From positions 264,730-306,453 of the forward strand of contig NZ_LOPW02000004.1 in the NCBI RefSeq assembly GCF_001469875.2: DNA of 41,724 nt, in the 5' to 3' direction. A program made the translations under genes and the position numbers. This stretch comes from Haloferax marisrubri (GTDB lineage Archaea; Halobacteriota; Halobacteria; Halobacteriales; Haloferacaceae). The notes below the pieces were generated by a model. The model had not been told where the DNA came from. It saw only the letters and a list, made by a program, of their open reading frames with translations, and made no database searches. Below are positions 24,155 through 32,200 of this stretch, piece after piece; the first letter of the stretch is position 1, and each line of letters begins with the position of its first letter.

Positions 24155-25485
24155 GCACGACATCCACCGAAGAAGAACAGACGGCGAAGGCGAGCGGAGA
24201 CACGCTACTCGAGGTCAACGACCTCAAAACGTACTACGAGGACGGCGGCCTCCTCGGGAGCAACCCCGTGAAGGCGGTCGACGGCGTCTCGTTCGACATC
24301 CAGCGCGGCGAGACCCTCGGTCTCGTCGGCGAGTCCGGCTGTGGGAAGTCCACGCTGGGCCGCACGCTGATGCGCCTCGAAGAGGCCACCGCGGGCGAGG
24401 TCAAACTCAACGGCACGGACATCACCACGCTGTCCGGGTCCGACCTCAAGCAGTTCCGCAAGGACGTGCAGATGGTGTTCCAGGACCCCGATTCGAGCCT
24501 CAACGAGCGGATGACCGTCGGCGAAATCGTCCGCGAACCGCTCGACGTGCACGACTGGAAGACGCCGTCCGAACGCCGCGAGCGCGTCCGCGAACTGCTC
24601 GAAACCGTCGGCCTGCAGGAACAGCACTACTACCGCTACCCGCACCAGTTCTCCGGCGGCCAGCGCCAGCGCATCGGCATCGCCCGCGCGCTCGCGCTCG
24701 AACCGGAGTTCATCATCCTCGACGAGCCGGTGTCGGCGCTCGACGTGTCCGTGCAGGCGAAGATTCTCAACCTGCTCGAAGACCTGCAAAACGAGTTCGG
24801 GCTGACGTACCTGTTTATCGCCCACGACCTCGCGGTCGTCCGTCACATCTGCGACCGCGTCGCGGTGATGTACCTCGGCAACATGATGGAAATCGGGCCG
24901 GCCGACGAGATGTTCGACCAGCCGGCGAACCCGTACACGCACGCGCTGTTGTCGTCGATTCCGGAACCGGACCCGACTATCGAGCGCGACCGCATCACCC
25001 TTCGCGGAACGCCGCCGAGCCCGCGCGACCCGCCGGCCGGCTGTCCGTTCTCGACGCGCTGTCCGGTGAAGATTCGCCCGGCGGCGTACAGAGACATGGA
25101 CCCCGAGCTCTGGGAGCGCATCGAGGTCTTCCGCGAGGTCCTTCGGGAGCGCTCGCGCGCCGACCCCTCGTTGAGCGACCGCGTCCGGAAACTGCTCGGC
25201 CGCGAGAGCCACCGCGCCGGGATGGACGAAATCATCCCCGAACTGTTCGGCGAACTGGACGTGCCCTCGGACGTGATGACCCACATCCGCGAGGCCGCCG
25301 ACTACGCCGAAAACGACGACGAGGACGCCGCTCGGTCCTACCTCCGCGAGGAGTTCGGCAGCGTCTGTGATCACGAGCGGCCCGACCAGCTTTCGGTCGG
25401 CAACCGGGGGCGGCTGAGCCTCTGTCACCGCCACGAGGCCGAGTACGAGGAGCCGGCGACCGTCTTCGAGACGCTCGTCCAATAG
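24151..25485 (+). CDS. ABC transporter ATP-binding protein, DppF type, with long C-terminal insertion
   Basis: The 444-aa ATPase has Walker [11 protein letters not shown]-loop [13 protein letters not shown], signature [15 protein letters not shown] and Walker [14 protein letters not shown]. The N-terminal 320 residues are ordinary. The C-terminal domain has CPFSTRC, but the third cysteine is about 101 residues later rather than about 6, after a charged helical segment, and the fourth follows in [11 protein letters not shown]. Usual DppF proteins are about 330-350 aa. The start overlaps dppD (ATGA), with GGAGGTGA at 24137-24144. It works as a heterodimer with DppD to power the importer. Confidence 0.94.
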   Translation: MSTTSTEEEQTAKASGDTLLEVNDLKTYYEDGGLLGSNPVKAVDGVSFDIQRGETLGLVGESGCGKSTLGRTLMRLEEATAGEVKLNGTDITTLSGSDLKQFRKDVQMVFQDPDSSLNERMTVGEIVREPLDVHDWKTPSERRERVRELLETVGLQEQHYYRYPHQFSGGQRQRIGIARALALEPEFIILDEPVSALDVSVQAKILNLLEDLQNEFGLTYLFIAHDLAVVRHICDRVAVMYLGNMMEIGPADEMFDQPANPYTHALLSSIPEPDPTIERDRITLRGTPPSPRDPPAGCPFSTRCPVKIRPAAYRDMDPELWERIEVFREVLRERSRADPSLSDRVRKLLGRESHRAGMDEIIPELFGELDVPSDVMTHIREAADYAENDDEDAARSYLREEFGSVCDHERPDQLSVGNRGRLSLCHRHEAEYEEPATVFETLVQ

Positions 25486-25487
25486 CC

Positions 25488-25931
25488 ATGGAGTTCGACC
25501 CACGCCGCTTCGGCGTCAAGACCATCGACGCCGTGGTCTACGCCGTCTCACTCACCGGCGTGGTGTTCGTCGTGACCGCCCTCGTGAGCACGCTCGCCGG
25601 CAACGGACTGCCCGGCGCGAAGTGGCTCATGTTCTTTCTCGGGTTCACCATGTTCGGCTACGCGTCGCTCAAGGTGCGCCCGAAGGCGGCCTGGAAGAGC
25701 GGGGACGGAAACGGAAACGGCGGCAGCGACGGCGGCCTGTTCTCGGGGAGCGACGAACCGGTCGGCGTCGAGAAACTCGTCGGGGACGCCCTCGACGCGA
25801 TACTTCCGCCGCGACTGCGACCGGCGAACAGCGACGAGCGGCCGTCGAGCGGGGTGAAACTCCTCCTCGCGTCGGTCTGCATCCTCGCGACTTCGTACGC
25901 GATGGAAGTCGTCTTCGGCATCAACTACTGA
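25488..25931 (+). CDS. Small membrane protein of unknown function, coupled to dppF
   Basis: The 147-aa protein has two hydrophobic segments near the N-terminus (about 16-37 and 45-63), a Gly/Asn/Ser-rich loop, a soluble stretch (VGVEKLVGDALDAILPPRL) and a last membrane segment (about 122-142) ending VVFGINY. The ATG is 2 nt after the dppF stop, so it is probably translated with the transporter. It may be an accessory subunit or just co-transcribed. I do not recognise the family beyond seeing it as a haloarchaeal type of protein. Confidence 0.78.
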   Translation: MEFDPRRFGVKTIDAVVYAVSLTGVVFVVTALVSTLAGNGLPGAKWLMFFLGFTMFGYASLKVRPKAAWKSGDGNGNGGSDGGLFSGSDEPVGVEKLVGDALDAILPPRLRPANSDERPSSGVKLLLASVCILATSYAMEVVFGINY

Positions 25932-25961
25932 CCGCCTCGGGGTCCCCCGTGGCCTTCGATG

Positions 25962-25970
25962 CCTTTTACC
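25962..25970 (+). promoter_or_regulatory. TATA box of the 192-residue protein gene
   Basis: CCTTTTACC is centred 27 nt before the ATG at 25993, with no Shine-Dalgarno. Confidence 0.45.
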
Positions 25971-25992
25971 ATATACGTCGTCCAGAACTGGT

Positions 25993-26571
25993 ATGGCCGA
26001 ACTCGGAGACGACGAGACGCCCGACGTCGAACGAATCGCCGGTGAGGCGGACCGCCGCCGCGAGGCGTGGGGCGCGACGCTCGACGACATGACAGCGATG
26101 GCCGACGAGTTCGAAGCGGACGGATGGGAGACGGTCCGCATCCCGGCGGGCGACAGCGGCCCGTTCGGTCCCTCCAGCGGCAAGGGCGACGAGGGGGCGT
26201 TCGGCCTCGCGTACGTCATCCCCGGCGACAAGGCCGAGACCGTCGCCGACCTGTTCGAAGCGACGTCGTTCCCCGAGTACGAGGTGTACCGCGCGGAGAA
26301 CGACGGCCGCGTCTACATGGTGACGGCGCTGTTCTCGCCGGACGCCGAGACCGCTATCTTCCTCGCCGGCGCGTGGGACCTCCGCGAGGCGCTGGAGTGC
26401 GCCACCGTCGCCGTCGAGGAGGGACGGATGTACACGTACCTCCAGAAACTCGACGGTACCGTCGTCGGCGTCGTCGAACACGACGACCCAGAGAAGTTCT
26501 TCCCCAACCTCGACGCGATTCGGCGGTACGCGCCGAACAGCGACGACGAGGGCGAAGGCGACGAGAACTGA
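25993..26571 (+). CDS. Conserved haloarchaeal protein of unknown function
   Basis: The 192-aa soluble, acidic protein has an N-terminal helical part (VERIAGEADRRREAWGATLD) and a mixed alpha/beta core with the stretches FGLAYVIPGDKAETVADLF and EYEVYRAENDGRVYMVTALF. A conserved-looking segment, LQKLDGTVVGVVEHDDPEKF, lies near the end. No catalytic motif is visible. A leaderless start is likely given the TATA box 27 nt upstream. It is followed by a 132-bp gap with no clear signal before the CBS-domain gene. Confidence 0.78.
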   Translation: MAELGDDETPDVERIAGEADRRREAWGATLDDMTAMADEFEADGWETVRIPAGDSGPFGPSSGKGDEGAFGLAYVIPGDKAETVADLFEATSFPEYEVYRAENDGRVYMVTALFSPDAETAIFLAGAWDLREALECATVAVEEGRMYTYLQKLDGTVVGVVEHDDPEKFFPNLDAIRRYAPNSDDEGEGDEN

Positions 26572-26703
26572 GTCGAGAGCCGTTCTACTTCTGCGCCGTG
26601 TGCGCATCGACTGTCACCCGACCCCCGCGAGCGGCGGCGGACGCCTGTCAACGAGGCGAAAGCGTTCGCAGAGTACATTAGGCGGGGGGAAGAAAGCGGG
26701 TGT

Positions 26704-27558
26704 ATGAAAGTAGCCGACGCGATGACCCGCGGTGAGGAGGTCGTGACGGTGTCCCTGCCGGGCACCCGCGACGACGTTCTGGAATACCTCCAAGAGCGTG
26801 GGTTCTCTTCTGTTCCTGTGGTGAAAGAGACCGACGAGGGGACGAAGTACCGAGGCCTCATCTCTCGGGAGGACCTCATCGAACACCCCGACGAGGACCA
26901 GCTGGCGGTGCTCGTCCGCGAGGTGCCGACCGCGAGCGCCGACGACGACCTCGAAGCGGTGGCCGCGACGATGGTCTCGGAGGGCGCGCGCCGAATCCCC
27001 GTCGTCGACGGCGACGCCATCGAGGGCATCCTCACCGTCACCGACGTGGTCCGGGCCATCGCCCGCGGCGACATCGACGGCGAGAGCGAGGTCGGCGACC
27101 TCGCCGCCCGCGACGTGAACACGACGTACGTCGACGTGCCCCTGCACATCGTCGAGCGCGAGATATTCTACGCGAACGTTCCCTACGCGGTCGTCCTCGA
27201 CGACGAGGCTTCGCTGGCCGGCATCGTGACCGAAGTCGACATCATCGAGGTCGCCCGCGTCGTCGAAGGCGAGGCCGGCACCGGCGACTCGGTCGCCAAC
27301 CAAGACGACGAGTGGATGTGGGAGGGCATCAAGGCGGTCGGCAACCGCTACATCCCGACCCGGAACGTCGAGATTCCGGCCGAATCGGTGTCGAAGTTCA
27401 TGACCGACGACCTCGTGAGCGTCCCGACGCGCGCCACCGCCAAGGACGCCGCCCAGACGATGATTCGCGAGGACATCGAGCAGATTCCGCTCGTCTCCGG
27501 CGACGAACTCATCGGCATCGTCCGCGACATCAACCTGCTGGAGGCGCTGTATGAGTGA
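26704..27558 (+). CDS. Protein with four CBS domains
   Basis: The 284-aa protein consists of four consecutive CBS motifs in two pairs. They start at about residues 1 (MKVADAMTRGEEVVTVSL), 72 (VREVPTASADDDLEAVAAT), 137 (AARDVNTTYVDVPLHIVER) and 220 (SKFMTDDLVSVPTRATAKDA). Each ends in a pattern like RRIPVVDGDAIEGILTVTDV. CBS pairs bind adenosyl nucleotides (ATP, AMP, SAM) and act as energy sensors. No catalytic domain is attached, so it is a regulator or scaffold. Its last 8 nt overlap the start of glyS, suggesting translational coupling and possibly a role in regulating glycyl-tRNA synthetase. Confidence 0.92.
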   Translation: MKVADAMTRGEEVVTVSLPGTRDDVLEYLQERGFSSVPVVKETDEGTKYRGLISREDLIEHPDEDQLAVLVREVPTASADDDLEAVAATMVSEGARRIPVVDGDAIEGILTVTDVVRAIARGDIDGESEVGDLAARDVNTTYVDVPLHIVEREIFYANVPYAVVLDDEASLAGIVTEVDIIEVARVVEGEAGTGDSVANQDDEWMWEGIKAVGNRYIPTRNVEIPAESVSKFMTDDLVSVPTRATAKDAAQTMIREDIEQIPLVSGDELIGIVRDINLLEALYE

Positions 27559-29335
27559 GGGCGACGAGTCCGCCGCGCTCACCGAGCTCGCGAAGCGCCG
27601 AGGCTTCTTCTTCGGGTCCTCGGAAGCCTACGGCGGCGTCGGCGGGTTCTACACCTACGGCCCGCAGGGCGCGGCCCTGAAGTCCAACGTCGAGGAGGCG
27701 TGGCGCGAGCGCTTCGCCGTCCAGGAGGGCAACCTCGAAATCGAAGCGCCGACCATCATGCCCGAACCCGTCTTCGAGGCGTCGGGCCACCTCGACGGCT
27801 TCGACGACATGCTCGTCGAGTGCGCCGAGTGCGGCGAGTCCCACCGCGCGGACCACCTCATCGAGGACAACTCCGAGCTCGAGGACGCTGAGACGCTGTC
27901 GCCCGAGGAGGCGGCCGAGAAAATCGCCGACCTCGGCCTCGTCTGTCCGACCTGCGGCGCGGACCTCGCAGGCCAGTCCGTCGAGGACTTCAACCTCATG
28001 TTCGAGACGAACATCGGCCCCGGCTCCTCGACGCCCGGCTACCTCCGCCCCGAGACGGCGCAGGGCATCTTCGTGGAGTTCCCGCGCATCAAGGAGTACG
28101 CGCGCAACAGCCTCCCGTTCGGCGTGACGCAGGTCGGCCGCGCCTACCGCAACGAGATTTCGCCGCGGAAGAGCATCGTCCGCACCCGGGAGTTCACGCA
28201 GGCCGAACTGGAGCACTTCATCGACCCCGAGCGCGACGAGGCCGACCTTTCGGCGGTCGAGGACGTGGAGGTGCTTCTGTACCCCGCGACCGAGCAGGAG
28301 GCCGACGACGGCGACTACGTCGAGACGACCATCGGCGAGGCCGTCGAGGACGGCGTCATCGGCAACGCGTGGCTCGGCTACTTCCTCGGCATCGCCCAGG
28401 AGTGGTACGAGACGGTCGGCGTCGACATGGACCGCTTCCGCTTCCGCCAGCACCTCGCGGGCGAGCGCGCCCACTACTCCTCGGACTGCTGGGACGCCGA
28501 GAGCGAGGTCGACGGCGACTGGATAGAAATCGCGGGCTTCTCGTACCGCAGCGACTACGACCTCTCGAAGCACGGCGAGTACGGCGACGACGACTTCACC
28601 GTCTTCCAGCAGTACGACGAGCCGAAGACGGTCGAGCGCGCCGTCGTCGACCCCGACATGGCGACGCTCGGCCCCGAGTTCGGCGCGCAGGCCGCCGACG
28701 TGGCCGAGGCGCTGGAGACGCTCGCCGAGCGCGACCCCGACGCCTTCGACGCCGACGAGGTCACCCTCGACGTCGACGGCGAGGAAATCACCGTCGACAC
28801 CGACGTGGCCAACTTCTCGGTCGAGACGCAGACCGAGGCGGGCGAGCACATCACGCCGCACGTGGTCGAACCCTCGTTCGGTATCGACCGCACGGTGTAC
28901 ACGCTCCTCGCGCACGCGTACGAGACCGACGAGGTCGACGGCGAGGCGCGGAGCTACCTCTCGCTTTCGCCCTCGGTCGCGCCGACGAACGTCGGCGTGT
29001 TCCCGCTCGTGAGCAACGTGGACGAACTGGTCGACCTCGCGGACGACGTGGCCGAAGAGCTCCGCGCGGCCGGCTTCGCGGTCGTCTACGACGACTCGGG
29101 CAGCATCGGTCGGCGCTACCGCCGACAGGACGAGGTCGGCACCCCGTTCTGCATCACCATCGACCGCGACGGGCTCGAAGGCGACGGCGCGAACACCGTC
29201 ACCATCCGCGAGCGCGACAGCGGCAAGCAGGTCCGACTGCCCGTCGACGACCTCGTCGGAACGCTCGTCGGCCTGCGTGCCGGCACCGCCTCGTTCGACG
29301 ACGTGCTCGACGAGAACGAGGTCGTCGAGGCGTAA
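27551..29335 (+). CDS. glyS: Glycyl-tRNA synthetase
   Basis: This class II aminoacyl-tRNA synthetase (alpha2 type) charges tRNA-Gly. The 594-aa protein starts at an ATG that overlaps the CBS gene by 8 nt. Motif 1 and flanks are FFGSSEAYGGVGGFYTYGPQ. A zinc-type insertion with CAECGE and CPTCGAD follows. Motif 2 is in VGRAYRNEISPRKSIVRTRE, motif 3 in PSFGIDRTVYTLLAHAY, and the C-terminal anticodon-binding domain is seen in APTNVGVFPLVSNVDELVDL. The size is standard for archaea. A dolichol-kinase-like gene follows 6 nt later. Confidence 0.96.
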   Translation: MSEGDESAALTELAKRRGFFFGSSEAYGGVGGFYTYGPQGAALKSNVEEAWRERFAVQEGNLEIEAPTIMPEPVFEASGHLDGFDDMLVECAECGESHRADHLIEDNSELEDAETLSPEEAAEKIADLGLVCPTCGADLAGQSVEDFNLMFETNIGPGSSTPGYLRPETAQGIFVEFPRIKEYARNSLPFGVTQVGRAYRNEISPRKSIVRTREFTQAELEHFIDPERDEADLSAVEDVEVLLYPATEQEADDGDYVETTIGEAVEDGVIGNAWLGYFLGIAQEWYETVGVDMDRFRFRQHLAGERAHYSSDCWDAESEVDGDWIEIAGFSYRSDYDLSKHGEYGDDDFTVFQQYDEPKTVERAVVDPDMATLGPEFGAQAADVAEALETLAERDPDAFDADEVTLDVDGEEITVDTDVANFSVETQTEAGEHITPHVVEPSFGIDRTVYTLLAHAYETDEVDGEARSYLSLSPSVAPTNVGVFPLVSNVDELVDLADDVAEELRAAGFAVVYDDSGSIGRRYRRQDEVGTPFCITIDRDGLEGDGANTVTIRERDSGKQVRLPVDDLVGTLVGLRAGTASFDDVLDENEVVEA

Positions 29336-29341
29336 CCCGCC

Positions 29342-29950
29342 GTGGGGCGACCGAGCACCGCCGAGGTGAAACGGCGACTGGTCCACGCGAGCGGCTCGGG
29401 GATGCCGCTTTTGTACCTCCTCGGGCTGGTCGAGTGGCGTACCCTCGGGTATCTGTTCGTCTTCCTCGCGGCGGTCGTCAGCGTCCTCGAACTGCTCCGC
29501 CTGTTCGGCGGCCTCGAATGGGCCGTCTACGACGAACTCACCCGCGAGTACGAACAGGACAACGTCGCCGGCTACGCGCTGTACGTCTACAGCCAGACCG
29601 CCGTCGCGCTGGTGTTCGACCCGCACGTCGCGGTTCCGGGGATGTTCATGCTCACCATCGGCGACCCGATAAGCGGCCTCATGGGCTCCGCGCCGGTCGG
29701 CGAACTGAAATCGGTTCGGACGCTCGCGGTGATGTTCGCGGTCTGTTTCGTCCTCGCCGCGCCGTTCGTGATTCCCGTATCGGGGGTCGTCGCGGGCGGC
29801 CTCGCGGCGGCCGCCGGGGCCGCCGGGGCGACGCTCGCCGACGGCGTGAAGCCGGTCGTCGCCGGCTACGTCATCGACGACAACCTCTCGATTCCGCCGG
29901 TCGCCTGTACCGCCATCGCGGCGACGCTCTGGGTGGTCGGCGTCGCGTAA
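29342..29950 (+). CDS. Dolichol kinase / CTP-dependent lipid kinase-like membrane protein
   Basis: The 202-aa protein has six or so predicted membrane segments and resembles SEC59/VTE5-type lipid kinases. The start is VKRRLVHASGSGMPLLYLLG with Lys-Arg-Arg-x-x-His as in the family, and the conserved C-terminal-half motif MLTIGDPISGLMGS matches the CTP-site GD-x-x-x-x-x-x-G pattern. In archaea such enzymes may phosphorylate dolichol for glycan carriers. The start is a GTG 6 nt after glyS. There is no own promoter, so it is probably read with glyS. The exact lipid substrate is not determined. Confidence 0.8.
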   Translation: MGRPSTAEVKRRLVHASGSGMPLLYLLGLVEWRTLGYLFVFLAAVVSVLELLRLFGGLEWAVYDELTREYEQDNVAGYALYVYSQTAVALVFDPHVAVPGMFMLTIGDPISGLMGSAPVGELKSVRTLAVMFAVCFVLAAPFVIPVSGVVAGGLAAAAGAAGATLADGVKPVVAGYVIDDNLSIPPVACTAIAATLWVVGVA

Positions 29951-29982
29951 GCGGTCGGCGTTCGGGCGTCGGTCCGTGATGC

Positions 29983-29993
29983 GATTTTATTTC
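29983..29993 (+). promoter_or_regulatory. TATA box of the antiporter operon
   Basis: GATTTTATTTC is centred about 29 nt before the ATG at 30017, with no Shine-Dalgarno. This indicates a leaderless mRNA for the two-gene antiporter unit. Confidence 0.55.
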
Positions 29994-30016
29994 AATCGGC
30001 CACGAATCGGATAGTC

Positions 30017-30502
30017 ATGACTGTCTACGAGAGCGACCTTCCGGGCGTCGGGAAGAAACACGAGGTGGACCTCGGCGACGGCTCCCGGCTCGTCATCGTG
30101 ACGCACAACAGCGGCAAGCGGGAGGTGTTCCGGCGCGCGAGCGCCGACAGCGACTCCGAAAAGCTGTTCGAACTCACCGACAAGCTGGCCCGGCAGGTGG
30201 GGACGCTCCTCGAAGGCGCGTACTTCCAGCCGGTCCAGACGGAGAACATCGAGACCCTCCTGGGCGGGGACACGCTCATCGAGTGGGTCGAAGTCGGCGC
30301 GGACTCCGACATCGCGGGCAAGACGCTCGGCGAGTCCGACCTCCGGCAGGCGACCGGCGCGTCGGTCATCGCCATCGAGCGCGACGACGAGGTCGTCGCC
30401 TCGCCCGGCGGCGACGCGATGGTCGAAGCCGGTGACACGCTCGTCGTCATCGGTCCCAAGACGGCCTGCCGCGACTTCGTCGCGCTCGTCGAAGGGACCT
30501 GA
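30017..30502 (+). CDS. Cation:proton antiporter regulatory subunit (RCK_C/TrkA-C)
   Basis: The 161-aa soluble protein has an N-terminal part (YESDLPGVGKKHEVDLGDGS) typical of KhtT-like regulators and a C-terminal TrkA-C domain. The latter spans about residues 91-161 and includes SDIAGKTLGESDLRQATGAS and VEAGDTLVVIGPKTA. Regulators of this type sense nucleotide or ions and gate the partner antiporter. It overlaps the antiporter gene by 1 nt (TGATG), which supports a two-component KhtTU-type system. Confidence 0.88.
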   Translation: MTVYESDLPGVGKKHEVDLGDGSRLVIVTHNSGKREVFRRASADSDSEKLFELTDKLARQVGTLLEGAYFQPVQTENIETLLGGDTLIEWVEVGADSDIAGKTLGESDLRQATGASVIAIERDDEVVASPGGDAMVEAGDTLVVIGPKTACRDFVALVEGT

Positions 30503-31716
30503 TGGCGGCGGCACTCCTCGAATTCGGCTACCTGTTCGCCGTCCTCGCGGTCGTCGGAGCGGTCGCGCTACGCCTCGGGCTGTCGGTGATTCCCCTGTAC
30601 GTCGTCGGCGGCGTCGTCGCCGGGCCGTACGTCGCCGGGCGGTTCGGTCTCCCGTACGTCCCGAACGGCGAGGTCGTGACGATTCTCGCAGAGCTCGGTA
30701 TCGTCCTCCTCCTGTTTTTCCTCGGCCTGGAGTTCAGCCTCGACCGACTCCGGTCGTCGGGGGCGAAAATCGGCCGCGCGGGCGTCATCGACCTCGCGGT
30801 GAACCTCCCCATCGGCGTCGCCATCGGCCTCGTCCTCGGGTGGTCGCCGGTCGAAGCGCTCCTGCTCGGCGGCATCGTCTACATCTCGTCGTCGGCCATC
30901 GTGACGAAGACGCTCATCGACCTCGGGTGGATTGCGGACCCCGAATCGGAGCCGATTCTGGGCACGCTCGTCTTCGAGGACCTCGCCATCGCGGTCTACC
31001 TCGCGGTCGTCACCTCGCTCGTGCTCGGCGGCGACGGCGGCGTCGCGGCCATCGGGCGGTCGCTCGCCATCGCCTTCGGCTTCCTCGGCCTCCTGTTCGT
31101 GGCCGTCCAGTACGGGACGGCGCTTTTCGCCCGCGTCCTCGACGTGGAGAACGAAGAGGCGTTCGTCCTGCGGGCGCTCGCGGTCGTCGTTCCCATCTCG
31201 GGTGCGGCGCTCGCGCTCGGGGTGAGCGAGGCCGTCGCGGCGTTCTTCGTCGGGATGGGCTTTTCGACGAGCGGCCACCGGGAGCGACTCGAACACCTGC
31301 TCGTCTCGGTCCGCGACGTGTTCGCCGCGGTGTTCTTCTTCTGGATCGGCCTCGGCACCGACCCGACACTGTTGGCGGCGGCCGCCGTTCCGCTCGTCAT
31401 CGCCGTCGTCCTCTCGACGCCGTCGAAGGTTCTCTCGGGCTACCTCGGCGGCCGGGCGTACGACCTCTCGGCGCACCGGTCGCTCCGGGTCGGCGTCGGG
31501 ATGGTCCCCCGCGGCGAGTTCTCGCTCGTCATCGCGGCGCTGGCCGCCGCGGGCACGACGCCGGTGATGCGCGAGGTCATCCCGGCGTTCGCCGTCGGCT
31601 ACGTGTTCGTCATGAGCGCGCTCGGCACGGTGCTGATGCAGCGGTCGGACCTCGTGGAGCGACTCGTCTTCCGCGGCGACACGGCGGACGGCGAAGCCTC
31701 GACCGAGAGCGCCTGA
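30502..31716 (+). CDS. Cation:proton antiporter, CPA2 (KhtU/Kef-like) family
   Basis: The 404-aa protein has about 12 membrane segments. The family signature is FLGLEFSLDRLRSSG near 74-88 (the KefB/KhtU GLE/F motif). Other landmarks are SSSAIVTKTLIDLG and FFFWIGLGTDPTL, and MVPRGEFSLVIAALA near 335-349. Potassium or sodium exchange for protons is expected from the family; the ion is not determined. The first codon shares its A with the regulator stop. The C-terminus is short and has no attached RCK domain, consistent with the separate regulator. Confidence 0.93.
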   Translation: MAAALLEFGYLFAVLAVVGAVALRLGLSVIPLYVVGGVVAGPYVAGRFGLPYVPNGEVVTILAELGIVLLLFFLGLEFSLDRLRSSGAKIGRAGVIDLAVNLPIGVAIGLVLGWSPVEALLLGGIVYISSSAIVTKTLIDLGWIADPESEPILGTLVFEDLAIAVYLAVVTSLVLGGDGGVAAIGRSLAIAFGFLGLLFVAVQYGTALFARVLDVENEEAFVLRALAVVVPISGAALALGVSEAVAAFFVGMGFSTSGHRERLEHLLVSVRDVFAAVFFFWIGLGTDPTLLAAAAVPLVIAVVLSTPSKVLSGYLGGRAYDLSAHRSLRVGVGMVPRGEFSLVIAALAAAGTTPVMREVIPAFAVGYVFVMSALGTVLMQRSDLVERLVFRGDTADGEASTESA

Positions 31717-31809
31717 TTCGTCCCGGCGCGGCGTTTTCGACCCGTCGACGCCGACCGATCCGAACGGCCACAGAACACTTACCGGAGGAGTCGCCACGTT
31801 GCGGGTGGT

Positions 31810-31926
31810 ATGACCCTTATCCAGTGGCTCGTCATCGCAGTCGTCGCGCTCGCGATTATCGCGCTCGTGGTCGCGCTCGTCGACAACGAACTGCTGGTCG
31901 AACTCGCCGGGGAGTTGCTCGACTGA
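31810..31926 (+). CDS. 38-residue single-span membrane peptide
   Basis: ATG at 31810 to TGA at 31924-31926 encodes 38 residues: MTLIQWLVIAVVALAIIALV, then VALVDNELLVELAGELLD. A single hydrophobic helix (about 5-24) is followed by an acidic amphipathic tail. GGGTGG directly before the ATG could act as a ribosome site. It lies 93 bp after the antiporter gene and just before the argG leader. Codon use is GC3-rich like real genes. The function is unknown; small one-helix proteins often attach to transporters. Confidence 0.6.
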   Translation: MTLIQWLVIAVVALAIIALVVALVDNELLVELAGELLD

Positions 31927-31950
31927 GGAAACGTTTGCGTCGCCGGAAGC

Positions 31951-31958
31951 GTTTAATA
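31951..31958 (+). promoter_or_regulatory. TATA box of the arginine-rich leader frame
   Basis: GTTTAATA is centred about 31 nt before the ATG of the 25-codon arginine-rich frame at 31986. A start site near 31980 would give a nearly leaderless leader transcript. Confidence 0.5.
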
Positions 31959-31985
31959 GGGATGACATCGTAGCGTCTCACAACC

Positions 31986-32063
31986 ATGGCGACTCGCAGC
32001 ACCTTCGCCACTTTTGCCCCGCTGCGAGCCGCGGCTGTCCGACCCCGACGACGGGCCCTTTAG
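31986..32063 (+). CDS. Candidate arginine-rich leader peptide upstream of argG
   Basis: ATG at 31986 to TAG at 32061-32063 encodes 25 residues, starting MATRSTFATFAPLRAAA and ending VRPRRRAL. It has six Arg, four of them within five positions at the end, and three in a row (CGA CGA CGG). It sits between a TATA box and argG and is overlapped by hairpins that exclude each other: CCCG-ACGA-CGGG (32044-32055) and GGCCC-TTTA-GGGCC (32054-32067, over the stop codon). This is the classic layout of an amino-acid-sensing leader peptide. Whether it acts in an archaeon is inference. An alternative is a stand-alone small protein or chance. Confidence 0.55.
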   Translation: MATRSTFATFAPLRAAAVRPRRRAL

Positions 32064-32067
32064 GGCC
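31993..32067 (+). promoter_or_regulatory. Set of alternative hairpins in the argG leader
   Basis: The following stems are present: CTCGCAGC (31993-32000) with GCTGCGAG (32021-32028), an 8-bp perfect stem with a 20-nt loop; palindrome AGCCGCGGCT (32027-32036); CCCG (32044-32047) with CGGG (32052-32055); and GGCCC (32054-32058) with GGGCC (32063-32067). The last two overlap at 32054-32055 and cannot form together. A ribosome stalled on the Arg codons would cover the CCCG/CGGG stem and leave other pairings free. A T4 tract (32114-32117) follows later. Confidence 0.45.
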
Positions 32068-32119
32068 ACAATCATCATCTCCTTCGGGACACGTCGAAAT
32101 CGCTAATCTTCCATTTTCG

Positions 32120-32131
32120 TGCCTATAGGCA
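32120..32131 (+). promoter_or_regulatory. Perfect palindrome between leader and argG promoter
   Basis: TGCCTATAGGCA is a perfect 12-bp palindrome 35 bp upstream of the argG TATA box. It could be an operator for a dimeric regulator, or it might form a hairpin in a long leader mRNA. Confidence 0.3.
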
Positions 32132-32165
32132 TCTCTACCACTTAATTTCACAGACTGAATGCAAA

Positions 32166-32174
32166 GAATTTATC
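32166..32174 (+). promoter_or_regulatory. TATA box of argG
   Basis: GAATTTATC is centred about 31 nt before the argG ATG at 32201. argG therefore also seems to have a leaderless promoter of its own, next to the upstream leader unit. Confidence 0.5.
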
Positions 32175-32200
32175 TGTATGTCCCCGCCACAGACGAGTAC

